This document shows positions 27,282 to 37,131 of a DNA stretch of 64,000 bases, piece after piece. The position numbers and the translations under genes were made by a program. Origin of the DNA: Streptomyces sp. DT2A-34 (GTDB lineage: Bacteria; Actinomycetota; Actinomycetes; Streptomycetales; Streptomycetaceae). Under the pieces are notes generated by a model. It saw only the letters and a program-made list of their open reading frames with translations, ran no database searches and had not been told where the DNA came from. Within the stretch, counting starts at the first letter, position 1, and each line of letters starts with the position of its first letter. The stretch spans positions 9,156,001 through 9,220,000 of the forward strand of contig NZ_JASTWJ010000001.1 in NCBI RefSeq assembly GCF_030499515.1, read 5' to 3'.

Positions 27282-27854
27282 TCAGTTCGGTGGGCGATAC
27301 AGCCACAGCCTGAGCAGCCGGCTGAGCGACGGCATGATCAGGTAGGTCAGGGACGGCAGGAGTACGGCCGGGAAGAGCGCGGCACGCAGCGGCAGAGGCC
27401 AGTCGGCGGTCGCGGGCACGACCAGCCACTGCAGCAGGAGTACGAGGGGGTAGGCGGCCAGCAGAGTGGTCAGGGCCATCTTCCAGCGGGGCGGGGAGTG
27501 CACTGTCGTGCCCGGCAGGCTGAACCAGGTCTCCATGCCGGTCGTGGCCTGCCGCTCACTGCTGACCTCGGTCGCGATGTCGGCGATCCGCCGGTGCCAT
27601 TCCGCTCGCTCGGGGGAGACCAGCCACGCCTTCAGCCGTTCCGGGTCGCTGAAACGCGCGATGGCGTGGGACAGGTGCCCCTTCTCGGGCCGTACCCAGA
27701 CGACACCCTCGCTGCCCGGGAACTTCGAGGCGGTCCGTGTGACGCGGTGCGTCCATTCCTCGAACTGCGCCTCCCGGCCGGGCCGCACCTGCCAGGTGAA
27801 GACGGCGGTGACGGCTCGGTTTCGCTGTACGGCGGGCGTTCTGGTCGTGCTCAT
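27282..27854 (-). CDS. Antibiotic biosynthesis monooxygenase-like protein with C-terminal membrane helices
   Basis: A 190-aa protein. Residues 12-105 match the ABM ferredoxin-like fold (VTAVFTWQVRPGREAQFEEW, then FPGSEGVVWVRP). Residues 125-190 form two or three hydrophobic helices (MALTTLLAAYPLVLLLQWLV, LFPAVLLPSLTYLI). ABM plus membrane-tail proteins are common in actinobacteria and of unknown role, possibly heme- or redox-linked. The ATG chosen gives the normal start MSTTRTP; no good ribosome binding site is visible. Confidence 0.8.
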   Translation of the reverse strand: MSTTRTPAVQRNRAVTAVFTWQVRPGREAQFEEWTHRVTRTASKFPGSEGVVWVRPEKGHLSHAIARFSDPERLKAWLVSPERAEWHRRIADIATEVSSERQATTGMETWFSLPGTTVHSPPRWKMALTTLLAAYPLVLLLQWLVVPATADWPLPLRAALFPAVLLPSLTYLIMPSLSRLLRLWLYRPPN

Positions 27855-27989
27855 GAATGACCGGGTGCCACGGTGGTCACGGCCCATGCACGAGAGGCCG
27901 GGGCGTTTCCGGGTGGCGGCCGAGCACACGTCCGGCTCACAGCAGGATTGGCGTTGCATCATGCTGGGTCTGTTTCATGCCGCCGCTTG

Positions 27990-28290
27990 ATTGGAGGCTC
28001 ACGGCGACGGCGACGGCGACGGCGACGGCTCGGGCGACAAGCTGCACGCCTGGATGTTCGACACTCCCGACGAGAACCGGGCCGAGGCCGACCAGATGAC
28101 CGCCGCCAAGGCATTCGTCATGCGCCGCAACATGTTCGGCCCGGTGCGCGGCGCGTGGGATCGGCGGTGGAACGGCTCGTGGGGCGACGATCCGCCGTTC
28201 CACGAGCCGGTGTTCGTGCTGACCCACCACGCGCGCGAGCCGCAGCCGATGGACGGCGGCACCACGTATCTACTTCGTCACCGACGGAAT
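27990..28290 (+). pseudogene. Dihydrofolate-reductase/RibD-like gene fragment
   Basis: The frame contains LHAWMFDTPDENRAEADQMT, then AFVMRRNMFGPVRGAWD, DPPFHEPVFVLTHHAREP and MDGGTTY, matching the RibD C-terminal-like dihydrofolate reductase family. The N-terminus is replaced by a run of GACGGC hexamers (28003-28024) encoding GDGDGDGDG. After MDGGTTY the family motif FVTDGI continues one frame over. Both ends are lost, so this is a remnant. Confidence 0.7.
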
Positions 28291-28359
28291 CGCGTCGGAC
28301 GTCGTTGCCCGCCCGCGCTCCCACGGCGCCGAACTCCTCGGCGGGCCGGCGCAGTACGT

Positions 28360-28806
28360 GACAGCTGTCGGCTCTGCTACGTCCGCGGCGCCGAGGGCAT
28401 CGTCGTCAGCGCCGCCCATACTCCTCAGGTTCTGGCGTACGGCGATGGACGCCAAGTTCTCCACCTACATGAACGTCATGGACCACCTGCTGCCGCGGAT
28501 GGTGGCCAGGGAGTCCGGCTCGATCGTCAACATCATCGGCATCGGAGGGAAGTTCGCCTCGCCGATCCACCTTCCCGGCGACGGCGCGGCGAACTCGGCG
28601 CCGATGCTGGCCTCCGCGGGCCTGGCCGCGGCCCGGGGGCACGCCGGCGTCCGCGTCAACGTCATCAACCCCGGGTCCCGCTCGGGCGGTACGCCGCTCC
28701 GGAGAAGGTCGCCGACGCGGCCCTGTACCTCGCCAGTGCCCGCGCGTCCTACGTAACCGGTGCGGCCCTGACCATGGACGGCGCTCTCACACCCCTCGTC
28801 GTATGA
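28360..28806 (+). pseudogene. Short-chain dehydrogenase/reductase remnant (C-terminal part)
   Basis: One frame gives FSTYMNVMDHLLPRMVARES, GSIVNIIGIGGKFASP and VRVNVINPGS, and another gives APEKVADAALYLASARASYV and VTGAALTMDGALTPLVV. These are consecutive SDR motifs split by a frame change near 28680. The cofactor-binding N-terminus is absent and the catalytic Tyr-x-x-x-Lys is not found. A separate SDR N-terminal remnant lies at 38.8 kb. Confidence 0.72.
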
Positions 28807-28819
28807 GCCGCAGCTCTTC

Positions 28820-29110
28820 AGCTTCGTGCTCCCCGTACTCATCACCACCTGGGGCCTGACGACGGCGCAGGCCGGCTATCTGGCCACGGCGACGCTGCTG
28901 TCGGCGGCCATCGGCGGCCATCGGCGGCCATCGGCGGTTGGGCGTGTGGTTACCGGGCGGACCGCTGGGGCCGCGCCCCGCGTCATGCAGTTCACCACCC
29001 TCTGGTTCGCGGTGTTCACGGTCGTCGCGGGCTTCTCGCAGAACTTCGAGCAACTCATCGTCATCCGCGTACTGCAGGGCCTCGGCTTCGGCGGCGAGTG
29101 GGCCGCGGGC
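28820..29110 (+). pseudogene. MFS transporter fragment
   Basis: Hydrophobic stretches LPVLITTWGLTTAQAGYLA and, after a break, LWFAVFTVVAGFSQNFEQLI followed by IRVLQGLGFGGEWAAGG fit helices 1-4 of a sugar/aromatic-acid MFS transporter. A 10-bp tandem repeat (ATCGGCGGCC, about 28909-28940) replaces the expected loop and shifts the frame. The rest of the transporter is missing. Confidence 0.68.
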
Positions 29111-29124
29111 GGACGCTCGCAGCA

Positions 29125-29235
29125 CCGCAGACGGCTTCTGGCTCGGCCCCACGCCCTTCGACCACGTCAAGCCCGGTCCTGGAGCTGATCGACGCGAATC
29201 CGTACGGCAACGGGACGGCCCTGTTCACCAAGGCC
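29125..29235 (+). pseudogene. Aldehyde dehydrogenase fragment (methylmalonate-semialdehyde type)
   Basis: The pieces DGFWLGPTPFDHVKP and, one frame over, ELIDANPYGNGTALFT match neighbouring parts of the methylmalonate-semialdehyde dehydrogenase C-terminal region. The roughly 20 residues that should lie between them are deleted. No other part of the gene is present. Confidence 0.6.
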
Positions 29236-29347
29236 GTCACCCAGCGCCGGCTCGATGCGTCGTACGGGGGAATCGACCTCGGCTTCCCGATGACTGAGTG
29301 GGGGCAGACCTTCGGGCGGGGGGCGAACCCGATCAGAGAGGAAGACG

Positions 29348-30931
29348 ATGGTCCCATCGGAACGGGAACCGGAACAGGAAGCCCAGCGGATCGGCATACC
29401 CGCCGAGTCCACCGCGGGTGAGACCAGGGTGGCGGCGACACCGGCCACCGTGGGCCGACTTGTCGCGCTGGGATACGAGGTGGTCGTGGAGCCGGGGGCG
29501 GGGGAGTTGTCCCGCTTCTCCGACGCGGCGTACGAGGAGGCGGGCGCCCGTCTCGGCGACCCGTGGCCGGCCGAGATCGTGCTGAAGGTCAACGGTCCTT
29601 CGAGTGAGGAGATCGGCCGACTGCGCGACGGAGCGACGCTGATCGCGCTCATCGGTCCCGCGCTGAACCCGGAACTGGTCGAGGAGTTGGTGCGGCGGCC
29701 GATCACCGTGCTCGCCATGGACGCCGTCCCGCGCATCTCGCGCGCCCAGTCGCTGGACGTCCTCAGCTCGATGGCGAACATCGCCGGATACCGGGCCGTG
29801 GTCGAGGCCGCGCACGCCTTCGGCCGCTTCTTCACCGGTCAGGTGACCGCCGCCGGCAAGGTGCCGCCGGCCAAGGTGCTCGTGGCCGGAGCAGGGGTGG
29901 CCGGACTCGCGGCGATCGGCGCGGCGCACAGCCTGGGCGCCGTGGTCCGCGCCACCGACCCCCGGCCCGAGGTCGCCGAGCAAGTGCGCTCCTTGGGCGG
30001 GGAGTTCCTGGAGGTACGGCCGGAACAAGCCGAACAGGAGGTCAGCAGCGACGGATACGCCAAGGCCACCTCGGACGACTACAACCGGCTCGCCGCGCAG
30101 CTGTACGCCGACCAGTCCGCCGACGTCGACATCATCATCACCACCGCGCTCATCCCGGGCAGGCCCGCGCCCCGGCTCATCACCGCCCAGGACGTCGCAC
30201 GCATGAAGCCCGGCAGCGTGATCGTCGACATGGCCGCGGCCCAGGGAGGCAACGTCGAGGGAACGGTCGCCGGGAAGGCGGTCGTCACCGACAACGACGT
30301 GACGATCATCGGTTACACCGACCTGCCCGGCAGGCTCCCGGCCCAGGCGTCGCAGCTGTACGGCACCAACCTCGTCAACCTGATGAAGCTGCTCACTCCC
30401 GGCAAGGACGGCCGACTCGTCCTCGACTTCGACGACGTGGTGCAGCGCTCGATGACCGTGGTGCGTGAGGGCGAGAAGACCTGGCCGCCGCCACCTGTGC
30501 AGGTGTCCGCCGCGCCCACCACCCCCGCCCCTGCCCATGGCCCCGAACCCGCCGCCGTCCCCGACGCCGCGGCGAAGCCCACCCGCTCCGCGCGGTCGGG
30601 GTACGCCCTCGTCGGCGCCGGAGCACTCGCGCTCTTCCTGGTCACCGCCTTCTCGCCGCCCCAACTCATCGCCCACTTCACGGTCTTCGTCCTGGCGATC
30701 GTCATCGGCTTCTACGTCATCGGCCATGTGCACCACGCGCTGCACACCCCGCTGATGTCGGTCACCAACGCGATCTCCGGCATCGTCGTGGTCGGCGCGC
30801 TGCTGCAGATCGGGCACGGGAACACCGTGGTGACCGTGCTGTCGTTCGCCGCGATCCTGCTGGCGAGCATCAACGTCTTCGGCGGATTCGCCGTCACCCG
30901 CCGCATGCTCGGCATGTTCTCGAAAGGCTGA
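29348..30931 (+). CDS. pntA: NAD(P) transhydrogenase subunit alpha
   Basis: A 527-aa protein with the alanine-dehydrogenase/PNT-type NAD-binding domains in the first 380 residues ([19 protein letters not shown]; Rossmann loop [18 protein letters not shown]) and, after a Pro/Ala linker, three membrane helices ([53 protein letters not shown]). This is the fused alpha layout of proton-pumping transhydrogenase. It starts at ATG after GAGAGGAAG and is 6 nt from pntB. The complex moves hydride from NADH to NADP, driven by the proton gradient, and so supplies NADPH. Confidence 0.95.
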   Translation: MVPSEREPEQEAQRIGIPAESTAGETRVAATPATVGRLVALGYEVVVEPGAGELSRFSDAAYEEAGARLGDPWPAEIVLKVNGPSSEEIGRLRDGATLIALIGPALNPELVEELVRRPITVLAMDAVPRISRAQSLDVLSSMANIAGYRAVVEAAHAFGRFFTGQVTAAGKVPPAKVLVAGAGVAGLAAIGAAHSLGAVVRATDPRPEVAEQVRSLGGEFLEVRPEQAEQEVSSDGYAKATSDDYNRLAAQLYADQSADVDIIITTALIPGRPAPRLITAQDVARMKPGSVIVDMAAAQGGNVEGTVAGKAVVTDNDVTIIGYTDLPGRLPAQASQLYGTNLVNLMKLLTPGKDGRLVLDFDDVVQRSMTVVREGEKTWPPPPVQVSAAPTTPAPAHGPEPAAVPDAAAKPTRSARSGYALVGAGALALFLVTAFSPPQLIAHFTVFVLAIVIGFYVIGHVHHALHTPLMSVTNAISGIVVVGALLQIGHGNTVVTVLSFAAILLASINVFGGFAVTRRMLGMFSKG

Positions 30932-30937
30932 TCACGG

Positions 30938-32392
30938 ATGACCACCGCCACGGCCGCAGAGGCCGCATACGTCGTCGCCGCGCTGCTGTTCATCCTCAGC
31001 CTGGCCGGACTGTCGCAACACCGGACCTCCCGCGCGGGAGTCGTCTGGGGCATGGCCGGCATGGTCATCGCCCTGGCCGCCACCATCGGTCTCGCCTCCC
31101 GGAGCATCACCGTCACCGGTCTCGTGCTGATCGCCGTCGCCACGGCCGTCGGGGCGGGCATCGGACTGTGGCGTGCCCGGGTCGTCGAGATGACCGGCAT
31201 GCCCGAACTCATCGCCATCATGCACAGCCTTGTCGGCCTCGCCGCCGCCTTCGTCGGCTGGAACGGCTATCTCGACGTCGATGCCGGGGGCCACACCGGG
31301 CAGGAGATCACCGGCTCGCTGCTGCGCATCCACCACGCCGAGGTGTTCATCGGTGTGTTCATTGGCGCCGTCACCTTCACGGGTTCCGTCGTCGCCTACC
31401 TGAAGCTGGCGGCGCGGATCAAGTCCCGCCCGCTCATGCTGCCCGGCAGACACGCCCTCAACCTGGGCGCGCTCGCCGCGTTCGTCGGGCTCACCGTGGC
31501 GTTCGTCGCGCGCCCTCACATGGGGCTGCTCATCGCGGTCACCGTGGTGGCACTGGCCCTCGGCGCCCATCTGGTCGCCTCCATCGGCGGCGGCGACATG
31601 CCGGTGGTGGTCTCGATGCTCAACAGCTACTCCGGCTGGGCCGCGGCCGCCTCCGGCTTCCTCCTCGCCAACAACCTGCTGATCGTCACCGGCGCACTGG
31701 TCGGCTCCTCCGGCGCCTACCTGTCGTACATCATGTGCAAGGCGATGAACCGCTCCTTCCTCTCGGTGATCGCGGGCGGTTTCGGGGGCGAGGCGGTGGC
31801 GGCGAGCGACGGCGGCGACCACGGGGAGCACCGGGAGATCAGCGCGGAGGAAACCGCCGAACTCCTGCGGGACGCCTCCTCGGTGATCATCACCCCGGGA
31901 TACGGGATGGCCGTCGCCCAAGCCCAGTACCCCGTCGCGGAGTTGGCGCGCAAACTGCGCGAACGCGGCGTCGACGTGCGCTTCGGCATCCACCCGGTCG
32001 CCGGCCGGCTGCCCGGACACATGAACGTGCTGCTCGCCGAGGCCAACGTGCCGTACGACATCGTGCTGGAAATGGACGAGATCAACGACGACTTCGCCGC
32101 CACCTCGGTCGTCCTGGTCATCGGCGCCAACGACACCGTCAACCCGTCCGCCGCCGAGGACCCGGCCAGTCCCATCGCCGGGATGCCGGTCCTGCACGTG
32201 TGGGAAGCGGCCCAGGTCGTGGTCTTCAAACGCTCCATGGCGACCGGGTACGCGGGCGTGCAGAATCCGCTGTTCTTCCGCGAGAACAGCCAGATGCTCT
32301 TCGGCGACGCCAAGCAGCGGGTCGAGGACATCCTGCGCAGCCTCGACGCCACCGGCGCGCCGGTCCGTGAGATGGCCGGCACGACCCGCTGA
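30938..32392 (+). CDS. pntB: NAD(P) transhydrogenase subunit beta
   Basis: A 484-aa protein with eight or nine membrane helices in the first 270 residues (for example [20 protein letters not shown]) and the NADP-binding domain at the C-terminus ([59 protein letters not shown]). The sequence is intact and of normal length. It completes the pntAB operon and is followed by a strong hairpin. Confidence 0.96.
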   Translation: MTTATAAEAAYVVAALLFILSLAGLSQHRTSRAGVVWGMAGMVIALAATIGLASRSITVTGLVLIAVATAVGAGIGLWRARVVEMTGMPELIAIMHSLVGLAAAFVGWNGYLDVDAGGHTGQEITGSLLRIHHAEVFIGVFIGAVTFTGSVVAYLKLAARIKSRPLMLPGRHALNLGALAAFVGLTVAFVARPHMGLLIAVTVVALALGAHLVASIGGGDMPVVVSMLNSYSGWAAAASGFLLANNLLIVTGALVGSSGAYLSYIMCKAMNRSFLSVIAGGFGGEAVAASDGGDHGEHREISAEETAELLRDASSVIITPGYGMAVAQAQYPVAELARKLRERGVDVRFGIHPVAGRLPGHMNVLLAEANVPYDIVLEMDEINDDFAATSVVLVIGANDTVNPSAAEDPASPIAGMPVLHVWEAAQVVVFKRSMATGYAGVQNPLFFRENSQMLFGDAKQRVEDILRSLDATGAPVREMAGTTR

Positions 32393-32404
32393 CCGGTTCC
32401 TACG

Positions 32405-32432
32405 CCGTCCGCCGGGCCTGCCCGGCGGACGG
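32405..32432 (+). terminator. Hairpin terminator after pntB
   Basis: A perfect 13-bp stem (CCGTCCGCCGGGC and its complement) closes on a 2-nt loop 12 nt after the pntB stop. There is no T-tract. Confidence 0.85.
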
Positions 32433-32467
32433 CCCGACTTGCCCACAGGAAGGTACGAAGGTACGCA

Positions 32468-33176
32468 GTGACCACGTTGACCGTGCTGCACCCGGGCGCC
32501 ATGGGGGCGTCCGTGGCCACTCAGGCGACCAGATCGGGTCATCAGGTCCTCTGGATACCCGCTCATCGAAGCGCCGCGACACAGGAACGGGCCCGGAAGG
32601 CCGGACTGACGGCCTGCTCATCCCTCAGGGAGGCGCTCGATGCCGGCGCGGTCGTGCTGTCCCTCCGCCCGCCGCACGCGGCCGAAGAGGTCGCCACACC
32701 CGTCGCCCGGCACGGGTTCACGGGCCTCCACGTCGAGGCCAACGCCATCAGCCCCCAGCGCATGGAGCGCATCGCGCACGACGTCAGGCCCGCTTCGTCG
32801 GTGCTCGACGGTGCCGTCATCGGCCCACCGCCCGGCGACCAGCACATGTGCCGCCTCTACTTGGACGCTTGCCGCCGTGTCGCACGCCCTCGCGAACAGC
32901 CACGGAGTCGCCGATCTTCTCACCGCCGAGGCTCAGCGCATGCCCTCGGACTTCCTGTCCGACCCCCGACCCCTGTCCGGCGTCGCCGCCCGCGCCTGGC
33001 GCCGGGCTCCCGAAATGCACGAAGTCGCCGAGAGTCTGCGCGCGTCGGGGCTACCGCCTCAGATGGCCGAAGCCTCGGCAGCCGTGATGCGGCGGTGGGA
33101 GAAGGACAAGGACCAGTACGACCCGCCACTGGCCACGGTGCTCACGCACCTGCGGGACGGCTTCCACGCTCATTGA
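32468..33176 (+). pseudogene. 6-phosphogluconate-dehydrogenase-like gene with internal deletion
   Basis: The first frame from GTG 32468 gives an NAD(P)-binding domain (TLTVLHPGAMGASVATQA to LDGAVIGPPPGDQHMCRLYLDA). The protein then jumps one frame over to LAAVSHALANSHGVADLL and the C-terminal helical domain ending HLRDGFHAH. Comparison with the family layout suggests about 40 residues are missing between the halves, so this is a frame-shifting deletion at about 32870 rather than a base error. It follows pntB after a terminator. Confidence 0.78.
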
Positions 33177-33263
33177 GCGGCATACGGCACAAGGCGGCGC
33201 CGAGCACGCGAGGCGGCGCTTACGCTCGACGAGCCGGCCCTGGAACTTCTGCGGGAGGGCGTC

Positions 33264-33297
33264 TGCCGGGCAGCATGCCTGGTCAGACGCCCTTTGC
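33264..33297. terminator. Hairpin beside the aldehyde dehydrogenase tail copy
   Basis: GGGCGTCTG and CAGACGCCC form a perfect 9-bp stem extended by inner pairs and followed by TTT. A similar but not identical hairpin lies at the same place beside the second aldehyde dehydrogenase tail (62890-62930). Confidence 0.75.
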
Positions 33298-33301
33298 TCG
33301 A

Positions 33302-33428
33302 TGCCTAGAAGAAGCCCAGCTTCTTGCCCATCTGGGTTGCCGACCCAGAGTAGGTAGCCGGCGAGCCCGAGCGGCGCGATCAGCACTGCGATCGGCGAGT
33401 ACGACACCAGCAGGTTCTTGGTCTGCTG
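33302..33428 (-). repeat. Copy of an aldehyde dehydrogenase 3' end (possible attachment-site remnant)
   Basis: Bases 33302-33326 are identical to 62937-62961, the last 20 coding bases plus stop of the aldehyde dehydrogenase gene at the window end. Bases 33394-33428 match 62962-62996 with two differences. The encoded tail would read [12 protein letters not shown] ... KKLGFF-stop. The two blocks are separated by 67 nt (33327-33393) copied from the neighbouring membrane-protein fragment. Duplication of a gene's 3' end is what integrase-driven insertion leaves. A decayed paralogue is the alternative. Confidence 0.6.
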
Positions 33429-33439
33429 GTGGTACATCC

Positions 33440-33807
33440 GTTTCACGCCTCTGACCTGTATGTATGCACCGTCGGTAGGGGAGTTGGCAGGCTTCGGCCC
33501 GCGTATAATCCGGATCTTGGTGGGGCGACGCAGCGGTGTCCGCGTAGCGGTACGCGAAAAAGTAGTCGACGTGGCCCACTGCGACGCCGGTGAGGACATC
33601 GAGTGTGTGCTCGCCGTAGTCGAAGGTATGCGCCCAGGCTCCTTCCTGGTGTGTGAAATAGCCGCCGAGGTCGCCCATCTGGTTGCCGACCCAGAGTAGG
33701 TAGCCGGCGAGCCCGAGCGGCGCGATCAGCACTGCGATCCACGGGCGGGCGATGTACGCGTCCCGGACATCGAACTCGGGTATGAGCTGCCGGATGCTGC
33801 GCGGCAC
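33440..33807 (-). pseudogene. Membrane protein fragment, glycosyltransferase-like
   Basis: The frame encodes RPWIAVLIAPLGLAGYLLWV, GDLGGYFTHQEGAWAHTFDY and GEHTLDVLTGVAVGHVDYFF before running out of recognisable sequence near 33560. The alternation of a hydrophobic helix with an aromatic periplasmic-type loop resembles an internal piece of actinobacterial PIG-V/mannosyltransferase-like proteins, but I am not sure of the family. The first 66 bp of the helix segment (33674-33739) occur again at 33327-33393. Confidence 0.45.
33674..33739. repeat. 66-bp direct repeat, second copy at 33327-33393
   Basis: The two copies differ by one extra base in the left copy and are 347 bp apart. The left copy sits inside the aldehyde dehydrogenase tail, between the codons for YSP and KKLGFF. 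Without the extra base it would join both sides in one open frame. Confidence 0.85.
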
Positions 33808-33855
33808 GGCCAGGGAAGCATGGCAGTACCCGACGTCTGCGGTTATGGCTTCTGC

Positions 33856-34821
33856 TCACACTCGCCCATGCTCACGCCACTTACCGATCTGCTTGACCGG
33901 ATCTCCGGTGTACAACCAGGGAGTTCGCGTGGCATATGGCCCCTGCATCCGCAGGAGTGCGGTGGCGATGTCGGTGGTGCCCGCGAGGCAGGCCGCGTGA
34001 GCCAGGTAGTTGAGATCGCGCAGTTCCGCAGGGGGCACGGCGGTGTTCGGGCGCCCCAGGATCCAGCGTTCCCATGTCCGGCGTACGTCGCTGACGGCAC
34101 CGTCGTGATGCCAGTGCTGCCCGAGCCCCACGGTCTCCCGGCGGCCCTTCGCCGCGTCGAGGATGTAGCGGTACTCCTCGACGCGGGCGTACTGCACCAG
34201 CACGGGCAGCGGGGAGCCGGGCGGTGCTACTCCGGCGGCGTCGCGGGCGAAGTCGTACATGAAGCCGTGGGTACCGTGCCAGCGGGCCGAGTAGTAGTGC
34301 AGCACCTGCAGGTGGCCCTCCATGCTGTACGGGTCACGGGCGTCCAACTCGTCCCACCAGCGGGCCATTTCCTGTTGCTGTACACCTGACGGGTACAGCC
34401 GGGCCAGGGAGATCAGGGAGATCCACGGAGTCGGATCTGCCGGGTATGCGTCGGCGGCCCGCCGGCACGCCACCACCGCGGTGTCGATGCGGTCCACGTC
34501 CATCGGCGCGCCGCGGCCCGCCGCGATCGCCAGGCCAAAGGCCCTGGCGGTCTCCGTGGCCCCCCGCAGAACCAGCGCGTCGGTGCTGTGCGGCTCGGCG
34601 GCCAGCCACGACTCCACGGTCGTACTGCTCGCGCACGCCTGCCCGAGCAGCCGGATCCGGTGGCCGCGCGTCGGCCAGTCGGCACCGGTGGCCTGCAGCA
34701 GATCGCGCAGGCCCTGCCAGCGGCCGATGACGACGTCCTGGCGGGCGGAGGTGAGGTGCGCGTCCCCGTCGTCGGGGTCGAAGGCGATGTCGGAGCCGGA
34801 GGGGGATTTGTGTCGCGCCAT
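33856..34821 (-). CDS. Hypothetical helical (TPR-like) protein next to an APC permease
   Basis: A 321-aa protein starting at ATG 34821; no signal peptide or membrane helix. It is rich in paired helices (DALVLRGATETARAFGLAIA, VACRRAADAYPADPTPWISL) spaced like tetratricopeptide repeats, with a conserved-looking core WWDELDARDPYSMEGHLQVL. I do not recognise the family. It begins 12 nt after the permease gene stop and is probably cotranscribed, so it may assist or sense transport. GC and codon use look like normal chromosome. Confidence 0.75.
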   Translation of the reverse strand: MARHKSPSGSDIAFDPDDGDAHLTSARQDVVIGRWQGLRDLLQATGADWPTRGHRIRLLGQACASSTTVESWLAAEPHSTDALVLRGATETARAFGLAIAAGRGAPMDVDRIDTAVVACRRAADAYPADPTPWISLISLARLYPSGVQQQEMARWWDELDARDPYSMEGHLQVLHYYSARWHGTHGFMYDFARDAAGVAPPGSPLPVLVQYARVEEYRYILDAAKGRRETVGLGQHWHHDGAVSDVRRTWERWILGRPNTAVPPAELRDLNYLAHAACLAGTTDIATALLRMQGPYATRTPWLYTGDPVKQIGKWREHGRV

Positions 34822-34832
34822 GGGGCTCTCCC

Positions 34833-36305
34833 TCAGAAGTCGGTGGAAAGGCCCTCGTAGGCATGGGACCCGGCGGGCACCCGGTCGTCGGGGACGTAGT
34901 CCGTCTCGACGGTGCGGGAAGCGTCCAGCTTCACCGGCCGGTAGTACTCGCTGCCCTTGCGCCAGTACCAGAGCATGGGCACCAGGCCGACGGCCAGACC
35001 CCCGAGTCCGATCGTGACCGCCGCGCTGCTCAGCTCGCCGAGGGACTCGACGAGCACCCAGAACATGAACACCGCGCCGAGCAGCGGCCAAAGCCCGCCG
35101 AAGAGGAAGTTGCCCACGGACTTCAGCAGCATCTTGCGGTAGGCGACGACCACCGCGAGGCCGGTCAGCCCGTAGTAGACGGCGATCTGCAGGCCGATCG
35201 CCGAGATGGCGTCGGAGAGGATGTCGCCCACCGAACCCAGAGCGTTGGACGCGATGAACAGCAGCAGCGCCACCGCACCCACCGCGGCGATGGCCACCCA
35301 GGGGGTGTTCCACCGGCGGTGGACCCGGCCGAGTGCCTCTGGCATCGTTCGGTCGCGGCCCATCGCGAACAGCGAGCGCGTGACCTGGATGAGGGTGGTC
35401 TCCAGGGTGGCGATGGTGGACAGCATCACGGCCATGATGAGCAGCTTGCCGCCCCAGCCCGGCCAGATCTCCTCGCCGAGCGCGGCCAGCACGTTGGCAT
35501 CGTTGTCGGCGATTTGCTTGGACGTGAGGATGACGTTGGTGGCGATGGTGAACACCTCGAACAGCAGGAAGACGACGCCCACCCCGATGAGGCCGGCGAG
35601 GCCCGTCGTGCGGCGGCTGTTGCGGGTCTCCTCACTGAGGTTGCTGGTGACGTCCCAGCCCCAGAAGTAGAACGCGGCGACCAGGGCACCCGCCGCGAAG
35701 CCCGACATCCCGTCGAAGTGGCCGAAGCCGAGCCAGGACCACTCGAAGGAACGGGCGTTGTCCGTGTGGAACAGGGCGAGTACGGCGAACAGGGCCAGGA
35801 TGGCGAGTTCGACGCCGGACATGATGAGCTGAGCACGGACCGTGAGCCGGGCGCCGCCGAGCACCACGCCCAGCATGACCAGGAACCAGCCGGCGCCGAC
35901 CACCGTGGACAGTGCGGTGTTCTCGGCGAGCCCCTCGTCGAACAGGGCCAGCGTCATCGATCCCGCGGGGAGCGAGCCGGCGACCATGAAGATGGTCGCC
36001 GAGACGACCAGTGACCAGCCGCTGATGAACCCGAGGAAGGGGTGGAGCGTGCGGCCCACCCAGGAGTAGCTGGCACCCGCGTTCACGTCGATGCGGCTGA
36101 GATAGCTGAACGCCAGAGCGATGCCCAGCATGGGAATCGCGCAGTACAGCAGCGCGGCCGGACTCGCCAGACCCACCGCGCCGACCAGGACCGCCGTGGT
36201 CGCGGCGATCGAGTACGCCGGGGCACTGCCCGCGACCGCCATCACCACCGTGTCGAACGTACCGAGGACATTGGCCTGGAGCCCTCGGCCCCTGCTGATG
36301 CTCAT
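34833..36305 (-). CDS. APC-family amino acid/polyamine permease
   Basis: A 490-aa protein with about 12 hydrophobic helices. Helix 1 has the substrate-site GSAPAYSIAATTAVLVGAVG, and helix 6 has FWGWDVTSNLSEETRN, both typical of the amino acid-polyamine-organocation superfamily. The start ATG lies in a 5' region with an unusually AT-rich stretch (36425-36475), a likely promoter zone. Substrate is not evident. It forms an operon with the downstream TPR-like gene. Confidence 0.9.
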   Translation of the reverse strand: MSISRGRGLQANVLGTFDTVVMAVAGSAPAYSIAATTAVLVGAVGLASPAALLYCAIPMLGIALAFSYLSRIDVNAGASYSWVGRTLHPFLGFISGWSLVVSATIFMVAGSLPAGSMTLALFDEGLAENTALSTVVGAGWFLVMLGVVLGGARLTVRAQLIMSGVELAILALFAVLALFHTDNARSFEWSWLGFGHFDGMSGFAAGALVAAFYFWGWDVTSNLSEETRNSRRTTGLAGLIGVGVVFLLFEVFTIATNVILTSKQIADNDANVLAALGEEIWPGWGGKLLIMAVMLSTIATLETTLIQVTRSLFAMGRDRTMPEALGRVHRRWNTPWVAIAAVGAVALLLFIASNALGSVGDILSDAISAIGLQIAVYYGLTGLAVVVAYRKMLLKSVGNFLFGGLWPLLGAVFMFWVLVESLGELSSAAVTIGLGGLAVGLVPMLWYWRKGSEYYRPVKLDASRTVETDYVPDDRVPAGSHAYEGLSTDF

Positions 36306-36870
36306 GCTCGTGTTGCTTTCTGTTGTGCACGACGAAAGGTGGCAGCCTTGCTGCCCGACGGTGCGAAGCGATGAACACGGAGGTCACCCGCTCCGGCAGG
36401 AGACGGTCCCGCGTGTGTGCTGGTCATGATACCTGTTTGTTTATGTTTCAAGATTAATTGGCGGTTAAAATCTTCGGCGCTTTCGAAAGGTCAACTCCTC
36501 GGCCGGCAAGGTCTCATGGCTGGGCGAGGAGACTCGTCGGGGCGCCATGACAGGCCCTTGCCGTGCTGGTAGAACTCAAGGCTCCCCCCGCGGAGAGTTG
36601 ATCGGCACCATCCTCGATCAAGGAAATCAATCCAGTGCTGCCCTGGTCGGACCGTCGCGTCTCGCTCAGCCGCCAGACCGTGGGCCGCCTTCTGGCCACT
36701 TCGCCGCTCGTGGCGGGATTGCTGGGCGGCTTGCCCCTTCTCCGGCCTCAACCTTGGCCAGTGCTGGATCGCATTCGTGCCTGATTCTCCCCAGCCGCCT
36801 GAGAGGGGCTGCGACACGCGTGAACGTCGCTTCGAGCCTGCGGGACACGGGCTCGCACAACAGACCACTC
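36306..36870. other. Intergenic region upstream of the permease, no gene seen
   Basis: The first 180 nt include an AT-rich island around 36425-36475, which probably holds the permease promoter. The rest shows only short open frames with no recognisable domain. Confidence 0.6.
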
Positions 36871-36879
36871 AGAGTCAAT

Positions 36880-37000
36880 CCCGCCCGAGGGTAGCTCCGC
36901 ATGTGCTCGAAGTTGATCCCGTAGATGGTCCCGACCAGCGTCGGAGCGAACAGAATCGCCACCCAAGAGGACATCTTCTTGAAGTTGTCTACCAGGGGGA
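36880..37000 (-). pseudogene. CorA-type magnesium transporter fragment
   Basis: The frame reads DNFKKMSSWVAILFAPTLVG then TIYGINFEHM, which is the first membrane helix and the ion-selectivity loop of CorA (normally GMN; here GIN). The large cytoplasmic domain and second helix are missing, so only about 40 codons remain. Confidence 0.68.
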
Positions 37001-37131
37001 GCTGACCTGCGGTCAGAAGCCGTTGTCTTTCCGGGTGTGAGTATTGAGTTTCCGCTGTTCAGGGATGGTTTCGGCGTCGCCGTGGGAGAGTTCGGGCGAT
37101 CAGTTCGTTCTCGGTGATGCGGAGATGACCG

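Noticed and set aside
28003..28024. GACGGC hexamer run as a possible CRISPR or regulatory array
   Set aside because: It is a simple microsatellite with no spacers and lies in a decayed gene.
34863..36014. A 383-aa plus-strand frame in the permease region
   Set aside because: It is the antisense of the APC permease gene with no domain.
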